Source: Triplophysa rosa
Lineage: Eukaryota > Chordata > Actinopteri > Cypriniformes > Nemacheilidae
DNA length: 64,000 nt
Direction of reading: 5' to 3'
NCBI RefSeq assembly: GCF_024868665.1
Contig: NC_079902.1
Location: 17,723,450 to 17,787,449 of the forward strand
Part shown: piece after piece, positions 24,676-36,193 of the stretch
How positions within the stretch are numbered: the stretch's first letter is position 1
Layout of the letters: the number at the start of each line of letters is the position of its first letter
Notes under the pieces: model-generated
The model's database searches: none
What the model was told of the DNA's origin: nothing
Seen by the model: only the letters and a program-made list of their open reading frames with translations
Position numbers and translations under genes: made by a program

Positions 24676-25732
24676 TAGGGCTGCAGCTATCGATTATTTT
24701 AGTAATCGAGTATTCTACTGATTTTCCATTGATTAATCGGGTATTCCGATAATAGGTACTTTTTCTTTATTAAAGAGCAACTCTAAATATACAAGAGAAA
24801 ATAAGACATGTCTCTTAAAATGAGCAACCAATTTGTTTCCTTTTAAAATTAACATTAATAAAATTAATATTTATTGCTGAAATTGCATAATTAATATCTG
24901 TGAAAACTAAACCCATTTAGTACATTCCATTGCCATAATTTTACATTCAAAATGCAATATAGGCCTAATACAAATGTATAAATAAGAAACATTAATAAAA
25001 ATATAAAGAATAATTTCAAAGGTAAACAACTAACTTCAGCTTATGCATGATGCATTTAGTTCATCTAAATTAGTTTTAGTTTCTTTTTTTACTATTAAAT
25101 AGTAATATATTTGTCCACATAAAAATAACGAGTTAACCGGACTTTATTTTGGCAGGTCGTCGGAAGTCGCTTATTTTTTAGTGTTAGCTTCACTCAGTAA
25201 AATGTTCTGAAATAAACTCTCAGAGCAACTCTGGAGATGAAGTTCATGTCCTCATAAAGCGCAGACAAATTCATGAGCATCACGCGTGTAGCACGTTAAA
25301 CTGTGCTTTCATTCACACAGACATGCAGAACAGCCAGAAGATGACATGTGTAAAACAGGATTTGGCATCCACTAGTCCGAATCTAGTATGGACTCAATGC
25401 AGCCGGAAAGTTTCACTCGCAAAATAGACTAAAACAGTAAAATATCAGTTCACCATTTCAATAAGCTATCACTTATTTATCAGCATGAGACATACGTGTG
25501 AGCGTGTGAACAGTCTAAAATGCGTGTGTCTCTCGGTGAATGCGTGAGTCAGACTTGAGAGCCCTGTAACATGAATAGAGTTTAGCGGGCTGTGTGTCAG
25601 TAACAATGGTCCGTGGGGAAACGCAGCGCTCCGTGTATACTGTAGTTAAATGGATTAAACGAAGCTTCGAGGCAACAAAAATTGCTATGATTTTTTGGTA
25701 TTCAAATTACTCGAGGAATCGTTTCAGCCCTA
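24676..25732. mobile_element. hAT element with perfect 8-bp TSD
   Basis: Ends are TAGGGCTGCAGCTATCGATT and, from the right, TAGGGCTGAAACGATTCC, with a subterminal TAATCGAGTATTC/ACTCGAGG pairing. GTTTGAGT flanks it on both sides (24668-24675, 25733-25740). At 1057 bp and without a recognisable open frame, it is a non-autonomous deletion derivative. It belongs to the 'TAGGGCTG…AACGATT' class of hAT elements common in vertebrates. Confidence 0.88.
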
Positions 25733-25838
25733 GTTTGAGTTGAGTTCATGTTCTTCCTGGGATTTTTCTGTTTATGTTTGCTTTTTCAACCATGCTCTAT
25801 CGAGTGAGCCAGTGCGAGAGGCTTCATCTCTCTGTGTC

Positions 25839-25863
25839 GGGGGTGGGGGGGGGTTGGGGGGGC
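25839..25863 (+). repeat. G-rich tract, possible G-quadruplex
   Basis: Three runs of 5, 9 and 7 G separated by T and TT lie within about 24 bases. The 9-G run can split to supply a fourth tract, so a stable intramolecular quadruplex is sterically possible. No gene is adjacent. Confidence 0.6.
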
Positions 25864-26165
25864 TTAGTGTATCACCGTGTCCCACCGCTGGCCTTACTTG
25901 CTCCACGACTTGAGCTTTTCAAAAACTTATTTTTACAGCGAGTGGAGAACATGAAGAAAGATGGAGAGGGATTTAAAGTGGGAGCATTTGAGGGTGGCTC
26001 GACCTGATTTTGCCAAGTGGTTGATGTCCTAAGGGCAACATATTTTGTTGACCTAAGGACAACATTTTTATAAATAAAACCTAAACCCACACCAAACCCC
26101 AACCCTAACCATAACTTACCCCTAAAATCAGAGGGAAATGATAAGTGAAAAACAATGGTCTAGAA

Positions 26166-27977
26166 CAGGGGTCGGCAACCCGTGGCTCTCAAGCCGCATG
26201 TGGCTCTTCTGCCCCCCTGCTGCGGCTCATTTTAGTCTTTATAACCCCATGTTTATGCCTGGTATTAAGATGCATTTTGGTCGATCGGATCACAAGTGGA
26301 CGAAAGAGGCACATACCCGTTTACACCTGCTGCTGTAAACCGTCTATTTTGTCCACTTTGGTCCTGATTTCTTCAAGAAATATCTGAAAAAGCTAACACA
26401 TTTACCTGGATAAATGTATTTGCTTTTTCAGATATTTCATTCGAATAGACGAAATAAGTGCATGCAATGTACATATGAGCTTGACCGGAGATAACAGAAA
26501 AAACATACAGAGAGCAGCAGTTTTATTTCTACTTTTACATATGTGAGACAGCGCCGAACACTGTATGCGTGTGTTAGAAATGGAATGGTGAGAAAACATT
26601 CTGCTGGGTACGTTTTTCGTCTTTAAACCAAACTTTTAGGTCTTTAGCCAGCATAGTTTAAATCCTGTCTGGCTAGCGCGCTTCTCATAATGTTTACGCA
26701 TGATGTCCGTATGCGGAGAGTAGGCGGTCTTCTTGTGGCTGTTCATCAAACGCTGCCAAAACAAAATTCACAGAAAAAAACTGAAGTCTAACTAAAGCAG
26801 CGCGTGCAACACCGGGACGCTACTTTCCTATTGCAACACTCCCACTCCTTGCCAGGGTCAAAAATGTATAAATTGCTAAGTACATCTAAATACAATAAAA
26901 ACCGCACTATGTTGTCACCTAGTGGTGCAACTGGGTAACTACTACCTTACATGCATAACAATCCATGTTATAGTAATTTAAAGGTGAAGTTTTTGATTTA
27001 CAGCGGCCACTAGCGTTGTATTATAGATTTGCAACGAATCGCTCAGTCCAAACACGACGGTGGCCACCACAGTACAAAAAGATGTCATTCTCATGTTGAC
27101 GCAGGGAAGAGATCATGCGGGCATTAGAAAGACTGTAGAAAGACCAATGTCTTATTTATTACATAAAATAAAAGGTCTGTGGATTTTAAGGATAAAAAGA
27201 AGGATAAAAGTCAGGCAGGAGCTAGGCGTTAATATTATAAAGACTTTACAGCAGAGACACGTTAGGACCCACGGTACTGAGGCTTTTAGCAGATATACTC
27301 ACAGATATCTATGGAGATACTTTCCATCAGAGAGACGTTGGAGATAAAGATCGCCTTAAAATCACCCCCGAGGAGGTTGCTTTGATTCGGATCAGTGTGT
27401 GAGTAACATTGGTTTTTCTGTTTATTAGAACCAAGATACGTTGTTGTTTTTGTTCTAATATTAGCTGTGTGACGGGGCAGTTTTAAGCGTCATTGTTTAT
27501 CTGGAACCGCTTTAATATTGTACTTGTCCAGATACTGGAGAGAGCGAGAGCGCGTTGGCGCTAAAACTGTAGAGAGAGCGCGTTTTACTCTCTTACTCAA
27601 TGATGAATAAACTTACATTTAATCCGCGGGTCACATGCGTTCCGAACCATAGAATACGATCCGTACGGATCACGGATCATCCGCGATCCGTTTCACCACG
27701 ATACCACAGCGGAGAGGAAGAGGAAACGCACGTTGTAGTGTTGTTTGTCCGCTCTGTATGTAGATATAAACAGCTTATTCTAAGGTATTACAAACATAAC
27801 AGTTCATTACGTAAGGTCTTTATACACCTCTGAAGAAATAGTTTTGTATTATATTGCCTGTATTATATAACCCTGTATTGTTCCTTTAAAGGTTACATAT
27901 ATTTTGTGGCTCCAGATTTTATTGGGTGGCAGAGGGCCCAAAATGGCTCTTTTGGTTGCAAAGGTTGCCGACCCCTG
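26166..27977. mobile_element. hAT element inside the MULE-like copy
   Basis: Ends are CAGGGGTCGGCAACCCGTGG and, from the right, CAGGGGTCGGCAACCTTTGC, with GTGGCTC and AGCCATT subterminal. Flanking octamers GTCTAGAA (26158-26165) and GTCTAGCT (27978-27985) agree at 6 of 8. Length is 1812 bp. Frames inside (27060-27347, 27600-27833) belong to a third, nested repeat and not to a transposase. Confidence 0.8.
26978..27888. mobile_element. TTAA-flanked repeat nested in hAT, inverted copy
   Basis: Begins TTTAAAGGTGAAG then AGCGGCCACTAGCG. Near its end it has CATTACGTAAGGTCTTTATA and CACCTCTGAAG before CCTTTAAA. These are the reverse-oriented words of the repeat at 45575-45950 (GGTGTATAAAGACCTTACAT, CCGCTAGATGCCACTAAAT). 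It is longer than that copy, so it contains extra internal sequence. Confidence 0.6.
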
Positions 27978-28425
27978 GTCTAGCTGGACCAGGTCTAGCA
28001 GCACCTAATCCTGGTTGGAAGATTAAATTTAAAATAAACTGTAAACTTATTTCTGAAATCTGATTGGTTGATTTAAATGTTGTCCCAGGGTCAACATGAT
28101 GTTGCCCTAAGGAAATCAACCACTTGGCAAAAACAGGAGAGTCTTTGAGGGTGAGTGTCGGAGAAAGCTTCAGACTCCCCGTCGAGGCCCAGAAACATGG
28201 CCTTTTGACTGTCAGATAGCATATACTGTGTGTTGTGCGTGAATGCTGAGAATGAGAGAGAGGGAGGGAAGGAAGGAGAAAAAAAGAAGTGAATTGATTT
28301 CTCTTATCTATGCCTTTTGAGTATGGTCTGTGGCGGTAGATCTCCGCATTTAAGATCTGCATTACTTTCCTATACATCCCCTACACTATATAGAAGCAAA
28401 ATTAGCACACCATCAAAATGACTGA

Positions 28426-28627
28426 TTTGAAGGAATAGTTAACCAAAAAGTCATTTTACATATTTTATTTGCTCACATTTATGTCATTCCAATACTTACA
28501 ATAAAAATTCTTTTTAACATCTTTGTGAATGTTTTATGGAAGAAAGAAAATCAGACAAATTTGGAAAAGCATGAGGAAGAGTAAATAATAGCACAATTTT
28601 TAGGTTTTGATGTTTGGTCCCTTTTAA
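28426..28627. repeat. foldback element, diverged short copy
   Basis: Starts TTGAAGGAATAGTTAACC and ends TTTTGATGTTTGGTCCCTTTTAA, with GCTCACATTTATGTCATTCC and GAGTAAATAATAGCACAATT in the arms. The central stem is mostly lost. Same family as 7242-7686. Confidence 0.55.
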
Positions 28628-29089
28628 TCCGAAAGCCTTCAGGAAACTAAAGCACCTCACCGCTTTGACCAGGCACTTCCCTCAGTCACACTAGACGCCA
28701 GAGGTTTCACTTTCCAGCATCATAGAGCTTGGCAGGAGAGTTCTTTAATGGAAGGAGTGAAAGACATTTGTATTTTGTTTTTTTTAGCGTGTTTGATGTT
28801 GCCGGTTGATACAGAGAGGTCTCAGACAACTTAAACTTAACATGAAAGGGGATATGTAATCACCTCTTCAGAGAGAAATGTCCAAAAAACATTGAAGTAT
28901 CCGACGCACTGGTTTTTTAATCTTAACACAATGTTCTAGTAATGCGGAGGATTGCGCTTTACTCGCGTGTGAGCGTATATGCGCTTTGCTTTGAAGCGCA
29001 AGGATCAAACTTTGACTGCAGAAGAGGCACAGTCTGTTCCCCATTAATGTTTCATTAAGTCAGACTGCTGCGTGTGTGCTTGTTTTGGA

Positions 29090-29372
29090 GATGGTGAAGA
29101 TAAAGGGGAAAAAGAGCGAATGCGCAAAGCTTGTGGAGACTTCAAGGATGCAAATATAGAATAAAAGGACCTCTAGAGAATACGAGGGTGAGAAAAGGGT
29201 GTAGAAAGGGAGAGGCAGAAAGAGGGACGGGAAAGCACGTGAGATAAGAGAGAAAAGCAAAGGGAAAGAAAAAGATACGCGTAGGAGTGATGGAGGACGT
29301 GATGATTGGCAGAAAACCAGAAAACAGGAGAATAAAAGAAGGTGAGAAGAGAGAGGAAGAGAGAGAGAGCAT
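29090..29372 (+). repeat. purine-rich low-complexity tract
   Basis: The + strand is overwhelmingly A/G, with words such as AGGGGAAAAAGAGCG and GAGAGAGGAAGAGAGAGAGA. The two long minus-strand frames here (Leu/Ser/Phe/Pro-rich) are consequences of this bias. Confidence 0.75.
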
Positions 29373-30020
29373 TTCTCGATCCATAAATTTCAGTGTGGAG
29401 TACGCATCATTGTTTTCCCGAGATAATGTACAACCAATAGATTTGATTGAAGCGTGACGCCATTGTGAGGCACTTATTGGTTAGAAATGATGGCTTTATG
29501 CTAACAACACAGTCGGTTTTAAACAAAAGGAATATTTCTTCTAAAAATCATTGATTCAGTGAGTCAAGAACCAGATTCATTTCATTGAAAGTAGTTTGTT
29601 TACAAAAATCTGTATTTTCCCTTTTTTTCTAAAGGTTACCAAGAGCCGGGGTACATAGGTGGAAATAAGCGCAACCGAGCAGGTGTATATGCCTGTGGAG
29701 GTGTGAAAAAGACTTCCACCTGCTCTTCTGTCCATCTTTTGTATTTAATTTTTGCTTCGCAGAGAGAACAGGTGGAGGGACGCGGTGGGGTGGAACTTGG
29801 ATCCCCACTAGAGAATTTCTGAAAGTCGCGTGCAGGAGGAAATCGAAACCTATGCCATATGAGAGGATAACTGGGTGTGCCTTTTACAAATGGCAAAATA
29901 TTGTTTGAAAGATGAGATCCAATGACCCATGATGTAGGAGGGGGTGTTTTGCCACTGGACTTATGTGTCAAGACCTGAGTCACGACCTTCACCCACTCAC
30001 TGTGCACTCGACCAACACCT

Positions 30021-30043
30021 GAGAGAGAGAGAGAGAGAGAGAG
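30021..30043 (+). repeat. (GA)n microsatellite
   Basis: About 11-12 uninterrupted GA dinucleotides, followed after a short break by more GAGAGAG. Confidence 0.9.
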
Positions 30044-31786
30044 ACTGGGCGAGTGAGAGAGAGAACCACACCATGAAAAATGATATTTACAGGTGTTCAA
30101 ACAGCAGTGTTGGAACTGCAGTAACATTAGTGAGATAAAATTGTCCTGAAAATTACACATTTACGAGATTCTTATTGTAGTGCTGACTGAGATTCTCTTC
30201 AGCCGTATCGGTTATAATATTAATCTAAACCGTCTCTAGAGAGAGGCATAATTCTGAAAGTATGTCTAGAGTAAAAATAACCAGAGTCCACAGCTGAGAG
30301 CATTTTTACAAAGATTGGAGTTGATGTTCTTTTAACTAAACTGCAGCAAGACAGTGAATCGCATGGAAGAAATGTCAAAAGTATTTGAGCAATGGCTCAG
30401 CACTGCAACAGAAAGAAATTCTCAAGGTGTGCGATCTTCTAGTTTTACCCTATAGGTAGCAATATTACAGAACAGCCATCGGAAAAAGTTTAAATGGTTA
30501 TTTATGGGTCACATATGCTGCACTCTTTGCAAATTGGATCAAGTTGCAAGCAACTGGTCACCAGACAAATTTTTAGTTGTCTGTTGATGACAATGTATAT
30601 TAAATGGTTCATACGAACCCTTATAAACGAAAAGAAAGAGAAAATGAGAAGTAGCACACAAATGCTGAGATTAGCATGTTACACCACACCTGTTTTATAA
30701 ATATTCATTGGCATAGTCATGGCACCTCAACCAATCAGAATACAGCCCTGTCTGTTGTTGTGTTGTTCAAGATGTATGAGCTTTGGAAGCTGTCTTGTAG
30801 TCCCACCAGTATAGTGCATTTTGGTTTTGAGGCCACACGGTTGAGAGTGAGACGACAGTTTGTTCTGCTGTACAGTGTATGTATGGTATGTTTAAATAAT
30901 TTGTTGGTGCGTGTATACGAGAGAAAGCGAGAAAGAGGTCATACGCCTCCAGGAAGCCCCAGGAGTCCGTAAGTTTCCCTGTTTCCCCGTATTGCTCCAG
31001 AATATAATATGCCATGGAAATGGGGGACACCTGTCACACGAAACAGTTCCCTAATGTGAGCTGTACTGCCTCTTCTTTCATCCAGACACATTCACCAGCA
31101 TAGACCTCAGCAGACTACATTCAGATTCAGAAACAGATCCGGTACTGCTATTTACATTTTGACTGCAAAAGAACAGACATGTCTTTCCCAAACAAAGACT
31201 GTATTATCAGAATTATTACTAACATCAGGATTTAATTGCAAACGTTAACACATTATTACTCGTCAAGATAACATGACATGACAACGATCATGCTTTCCCA
31301 AAGTGTACGGCATACTGTTCTCTGTGAAACATTGAAGTACAATTTAACAAACAGAAAGTTTGATTATGAACTGAAAGTTATTGTGTATTCAATGAAAATC
31401 TTGCTTTCAAATGGTGTAAGTGCACACGGGGCGATGACGTAAAATCTTAGCCAGTCACTTCCGCTCTCATAGCGCTGAGGTCATTTTTCACCAAGCATTA
31501 ATGATGTGTTTAGTAAGAAAACATTCAACTTTCAGCAAACCGACAGCACTACAGCTGAGCATTGTTGAGTGCTCTGTGATCAAGCCTCGAGTAAGTGCAA
31601 AAGTATTTAGCTTTTTTCATATTTGTGGATGTAGCTGTTTGGATAATTTGACTCACGTCGTTGACCGTAAGCCTATGTGCATTTTGAAGCGACCAAGTGA
31701 AAACACCATTGTGCGCGAGATGTAACAAGGCTGGCTGAGATTTTAGCAGAAGTGCGTCATTGTTCAGTCTGCATATGGTTGGCATG

Positions 31787-32578
31787 AAAGCAGTTTCCCA
31801 AAAATGAAAGTTCTGTCATCATTTACTCACCATCAGTTGTTGCAAACCTCTATAAATTTGCTAAACAACAGTTTGTTCTGTTGAATACAAATGAAGACAT
31901 TTTAAAGAATGTGGGAAGCTAAACCGTTATGAGGCACCATTGACTACCATAGAAGTGTTTAGCAATTGTAGTAGCAGTTTTTCCTACTATGGTATTACAA
32001 ACATCCATTTAAATATCTTTCTTTGTGATCCACAGAGCAACTCAATTAATACAGGTTTGGAATCATTTGAGAATGACTAAATGATAACCAGTGTTGGGTG
32101 TAACTAGTTACTAAGTAATTAGTTACTGTAATTAAATTACTTTTCCTTTGAAAAAGTAAAATAAGGGATTACTCAATTTTTTCTGTAATTTAATTACAGT
32201 TACTTCTGATGTAATTAAACTAAATACTTTGTGTAATATTTGTGTGTGCATTAGTGGAATTGACATCAAAATTCAAAGTCTAACTTTAAAATCCGTGCTT
32301 TAATGTATTATTCTCATATTTGTAATACTTCGGTCAGTTAAAAATACTACTTTATGTAGTTTTATATTATTTATTTGAATGAATTTAAAGAGCCGTTTCA
32401 TGTCTAGAAAGTAATTAGCTGTAAGTAATTAAATACTTTTCGGAGAGAGAAATTTGTACAGTAATCTAATTACACTGTTGAATATGTAATTAGTAACTAG
32501 TAGTTAATTACTTTTTCAGAGTAACTTGCCCAACACTGATGATGACAGAATTTTCATGTTTGGGGGAACTATCCCTAT
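31787..32578. mobile_element. foldback element interrupted by a hAT
   Basis: Left arm CAGTTTCCCAAAAATGAAAG, TCTGTCATCATTTACTCACC; right arm GACAGAATTTTCATGTTTGG and GGGAACTATCCCTA. Same family as 7242-7686, with a 450-bp hAT element (32089-32538) inserted in the right arm within the conserved AAATGATGACAGAATT motif. Confidence 0.75.
32089..32538. mobile_element. short hAT element inside foldback copy
   Basis: Ends CAGTGTTGGGTGTAACTAG and (from right) CAGTGTTGGGCAAGTTACTC. Flanking octamers ATGATAAC (32081-32088) and ATGATGAC (32539-32546) differ at one base. The body is made of repeated GTAATTA/TTAGTTAC words. 450 bp, non-coding. This is a typical TTGGG-ended fish hAT MITE. Confidence 0.85.
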
Positions 32579-32650
32579 ACATTTCATTGCAGGCAAAACT
32601 TGGGTATTCAGCTATAAATAACTCAGTGGAAAAAAGTGAATGTGTTTCGA

Positions 32651-32703
32651 AAAACGAGTAAATGATGACAGGATTTTCTTTCTTGGGTGAACTGTTACTT
32701 TGA
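32651..32703. repeat. foldback element, right-end fragment
   Basis: GAGTAAATGATGACAGGATT followed by CTTGGGTGAACTGTTACTTT: only the right terminus of the same family, about 75 bp beyond the previous copy. It may be a separate truncated insertion. Confidence 0.55.
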
Positions 32704-34287
32704 GTAATCTCAACTGGATGAAACAACTAAACTGTTAGGTTTGCATTGAGCATTGATTGTCAGAACAATTTGGACGTTCATTTCCAATACCCTGTCGGTT
32801 TTATCAGTGTGTGTTTGTGTTGTCTTTTGACTGGGCAGAGGCTAGGATCCCTATTAGGGTCTATAAAATGGACAAAACCATGCACTCATTGTGTTGTGGT
32901 GCAATATAGCAAAACCTAAATTTATACCTGTACCTACTGTAAATATACTCATCTCCTATTTTCTGACAAGCAACTCAAAGTAGTGCAAGCTAACAGCCTC
33001 AGGGCTTCAGCGTGGTTATAGTACAGTTTGCCAGACTTTCATGAAGCCAAGTTAAAAGTAGAAGAGCGTAAGCTGTGTCAGGGAGAAAATAAGGAGCAGC
33101 TCTAAAACTTTTACAGCTTATATTGAGCCGTGTGGGTGTGTATACATGTGTATAGGAGAAAGACAGAGGTAGAGTGATAGGTCAGCAGTCTTTACCCTCT
33201 AGAAAGCCCCAGGTGCTTTTACAGTCTTCTGCTGTCCTCAGCCCTGGAATGTAAGCCGCCGTGAGAACGGGCCAAACTGGTACCACCAGATAGACCATTA
33301 GCCACAGATGGACTGCTGGCTGTTTGTTTCAGTGTAGATGTTCTCAAATGTATCTGTAAACGATCCCCTATTGTCATCGCAACATATCACCAGGTCACCA
33401 GAAGCAGCAGAGATATAGGAACGGTTAAAAACAGGAGGGGGTGTACCTCGGGGACCTACGGGAGACCGTATTGGTCTGGCATATGTGTGTTAATTACATG
33501 ATGTAACACTATCCCAGTGGTCTTGAACCTTGCGTTAGCATTGATGTCTTTTATATTACTCATCAGTTGAAATGAGATGCAGTATTAATTGTACACTTCA
33601 TTTGTACTATAACGTTACAGTTGACCTTTTTTATCAGCTATTCCATCTGACGGTGTTCTGCTTTGTAAACTCGGCTTCACACATTTACACGTTAATAAAC
33701 AATGCGTTTTATTCATTCCAAGAGTTTTAGCATTTTTCTGAAACATTTGGTGTGCTTTAGCAAACTGCCATTTATGGCTGAATGTTGTTTGATTGGATTC
33801 AAAGTGTAACTGTATGAATCTTTGCCATATTGTTGGAGTTCAAATGAAATTAGACTAATTTTGTGTTTACACTGACACAAAATGTATTGTGTCAGTGTAC
33901 ACAATACACGGTGTACACCGTGAAATAAAGTGTTCCAAAAACATCGATTGAGCAGAAAGAGCCAGTCTCATCGGTTCTGAATAAGAAATTCAAAGATTCA
34001 AAGCGATATAAAACCACTAAGTGGCATTCAGATTATTTATTAAATTATAATATATGAAATAATAAATAATATAAAACTAAATTATACGAAAACCGTTTTA
34101 TTCTTAATTTATACCTTTTAGAATTTTAGGTAAAAATAATTATTAAATTAAAACCTGGTTTTGTTGCAGAATTTACATTGGACATCAAGTGGTCACCCAA
34201 TATAGGAACATACTGTATTGTTTATTGTACAAAAACAAAATCAAACTCTGCTCAATTTGCATTTGTTGGTTGGTAACATGACTAATA
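32704..34287. other. non-coding, nothing recognised
   Basis: AT-rich with no terminal repeats. At 33880-33925 CAGTGTACACAATACACGGTGTACACCGTG forms overlapping short palindromes around GTGTAC, too small to call as an element. Confidence 0.4.
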
Positions 34288-34405
34288 CAGTGTTTGGCAG
34301 ATGTTTTATACTGTGCGTTTGTGGTATACATTTTCCAATCCGTTCATTCATTAGGAATTGAACCCATGTCGTTACCAGTGTCATGCTTTACCAGTTGAGT
34401 TACAA
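34288..34405 (-). mobile_element. tRNA-derived SINE
   Basis: On the minus strand it reads TGTAACTCAACTGGTAAAGC (A-box region) and TGGGTTCAATTCC (B-box region), the RNA polymerase III promoter of a tRNA-like head. Then AAAATGTATACC and a tail ending AAAACATCTGCCAAACAC, a diverged form of the L2-type 3' tail. The tail shows an internal deletion relative to the copy at 55637-55780. Confidence 0.7.
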
Positions 34406-35285
34406 AACAAACCTGCGACCGCACCAGTTGAGAGCCTCTGCTTTAAATAACCGCGAAGACAGCGATGGTCAAGCACGTTTATCGCATCTGAAACATATTG
34501 TCAGAACCCATTGCCTCTTATTCCCATTCAGACGATACTGCGCCACCAAGTGATCCGGACACGGAGCTAGAAATCATCAGATTAATGTTGAGACCGCAAA
34601 GGGGACGCAGAACGCATGTCTGCCTAACTCCAGATTCATTGCATTAGCGCGCTTCCACACCACGGTCCCGCTCTACTACATTTCCTCTCCTCTCACATCA
34701 CCTCTGTTCAATTTAACGCCGCTCTGCTGCCAGCAGGCCGAGCTGGGTCTGCCAGCGCTGTATCACGGCTGCTTTTCCTTTTGACAGAACACACACACAT
34801 ACACGCAGGCCCAAGGAGCGCTGCCTGCTTCAATTAGCTGGGATTTAACGAACCCCATAGGATGATCCTCACTTCTCCTACAGGCATGCCAGTCATGGCC
34901 ATTTGACCAATTGCACAGGGCCACACAGGACAGGCTGGCAGAAAACATCCAGACCATTAAAGATCAATCTGAAAGCCCTGGATCTTTCTAGAGAGATAAA
35001 GAGCATAACTGATTCTTACTTTTAGTGTATCTTCAGATCCCTGCTTGTTTACAGTAATCCCCAAGGCTCTGTCCATACCTCACTGGATTAAAGGCTTGGT
35101 TGTTTGGGTGCCAGAGAGATGGAGAGGTATGGCGAAGATTGCTCCTATCGGCTTCAGTGTGCTGTTACTGTACAGATCGGTAGATGTGCGGTCAGTCCCT
35201 AAGATTTGTAAATGGCGTCTGTGTGTTGAAAGCCTGGGACAGACTGGTGCCAGTGGCTTGAGACATCTTTTGCAATATGAGTTAG
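34406..35285. other. non-coding, nothing recognised
   Basis: Balanced composition at 34490-34980, with no repeat signature or domain-bearing frame. A candidate for conserved non-coding DNA only. Confidence 0.35.
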
Positions 35286-35701
35286 TTAAAGTCCCCGTGA
35301 ACTTGAAGTTGCGATCATTTTTACTTCCGTATTCTGACACATTTCCGAGTAAAAAGGAATTTCAAAGGAGAAAATGAGTGGGTGTGGCTTGCGTTTTTCA
35401 CTGCGAATTGATTGGATGTGTAAAAACAGCTGTTGCATTAATTTTGAAATAAAACTGGCAGCAGGCTGACAGTTGAAGGCGAGGAGTTAACGGATGCTCC
35501 GGCCAAGCCGTCTAATTTACGTCATTTGAGATGGATAGTCATTTCAGGGCCGAAGTGCATTTTCAGATTTTAACTGAAGATTATGAGGGTAAATGAATTT
35601 AAAAAAGAAAATGACCCACATCGATAAGCTATTTACTATAAACGCTGCAAGATTTCCTAAAAAAATAAGATTTGTCATTTTTAATTTCACTGGGACTTTA
35701 A
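35286..35701. mobile_element. TTAA-flanked MITE
   Basis: Termini TTAAAGTCCCCGTGAACTTG and (from right) TTAAAGTCCCAGTGAAATTA form inverted repeats with TTAA at each outer edge, consistent with piggyBac-like or Kolobok-like target use. About 416 bp. Frames within (35045-35377 crosses the left end; 35544-35783 crosses the right) are not coding. Confidence 0.75.
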
Positions 35702-35964
35702 GGGCCCCATTAAACAGCTTTACGAGTGGGTTTTTCTTGCACTTGTTTATGCATGTCCTGAAACAGGACATTTGGTGAAGCACATCTAAAGTAGTCGATA
35801 AGCTTTAGTTTCGTCACAGCCATGAATTATGATTTGCCATTTATTAGTAAGTTGCAGGTGGAGTTTCTTGCGAGCATTTGATTGATTGAGACATCTCGCC
35901 GGGGTGTAGGGATGTAGGGTACGTGAGTCATCAATAGTTTGAAGTTTAAGAATTTTGTTAACAG

Positions 35965-36193
35965 TTCAAACCTGTATGACTTTCTTTTGCAAAACACAAA
36001 CAGATATTTTGAAGAATGTTGGTAACCGAACAACTCCGGTACCCATTCACTTCTATTGTATGGACACAAAACCAATGCAAGTCAATAGGTACCGTCGTTG
36101 TTTGGTTACAAACATTCTTCAAATGATCTTCTTTTATGTTCGGCAGAAGAAAGAAAGTAATACAGGTTCGAAATGACAAGATGATGAGTAAGT
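35965..36193. repeat. foldback element, stem only
   Basis: Contains TTCAAACCTGTATGACTTTC and AGATATTTTGAAGAATGTTGG on the left, mirrored by CAAACATTCTTCAAATGATC and TAATACAGGTTCGAAATGAC on the right. The centre is ACCCATTCACTTCTATTGTA. Both termini are absent or degraded. Because it is palindromic, both strands produce frames of similar sequence here (35827-36230). Confidence 0.7.

Larger units (their letters stand above)
25997..28143. mobile_element. Mutator-like (10-bp TSD) element, host of a nest
   Basis: Inverted ends share CCTGATTTTGCCAAGTGG (left) and CCTGTTTTTGCCAAGTGG (from right), extending through GTTGAT and CTTAGGGCAACAT. The decamer TTTGAGGGTG occurs immediately outside both ends (25987-25996, 28144-28153). 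A 9-11-bp TSD points to the MULE superfamily. The copy's own sequence is only ~335 bp, the rest being an inserted hAT at 26166-27977. It includes a CCTAAACCC-type stretch at 26075-26112. Confidence 0.65.
28628..31786. other. non-coding with simple repeats
   Basis: No gene or recognised transposon ends. The minus-strand frame at 29636-30160 (174 codons) crosses the GA microsatellite and is Ser/Pro-rich low complexity, so it is not called. The sequence near 30690-30760 and 31400-31740 could be old repeat, but I cannot place it. Confidence 0.4.

Noticed and set aside
27919..28377. 152-codon minus-strand frame
   Set aside because: It spans the right ends of two transposons (hAT at 27977 and MULE-like at 28143) and their flanks, so it cannot be an ancestral gene.
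29636..30160. 174-codon minus-strand frame
   Set aside because: Crosses a GA microsatellite and purine-biased DNA, giving Ser/Pro/Leu low complexity. Length is explained by stop-poor composition.
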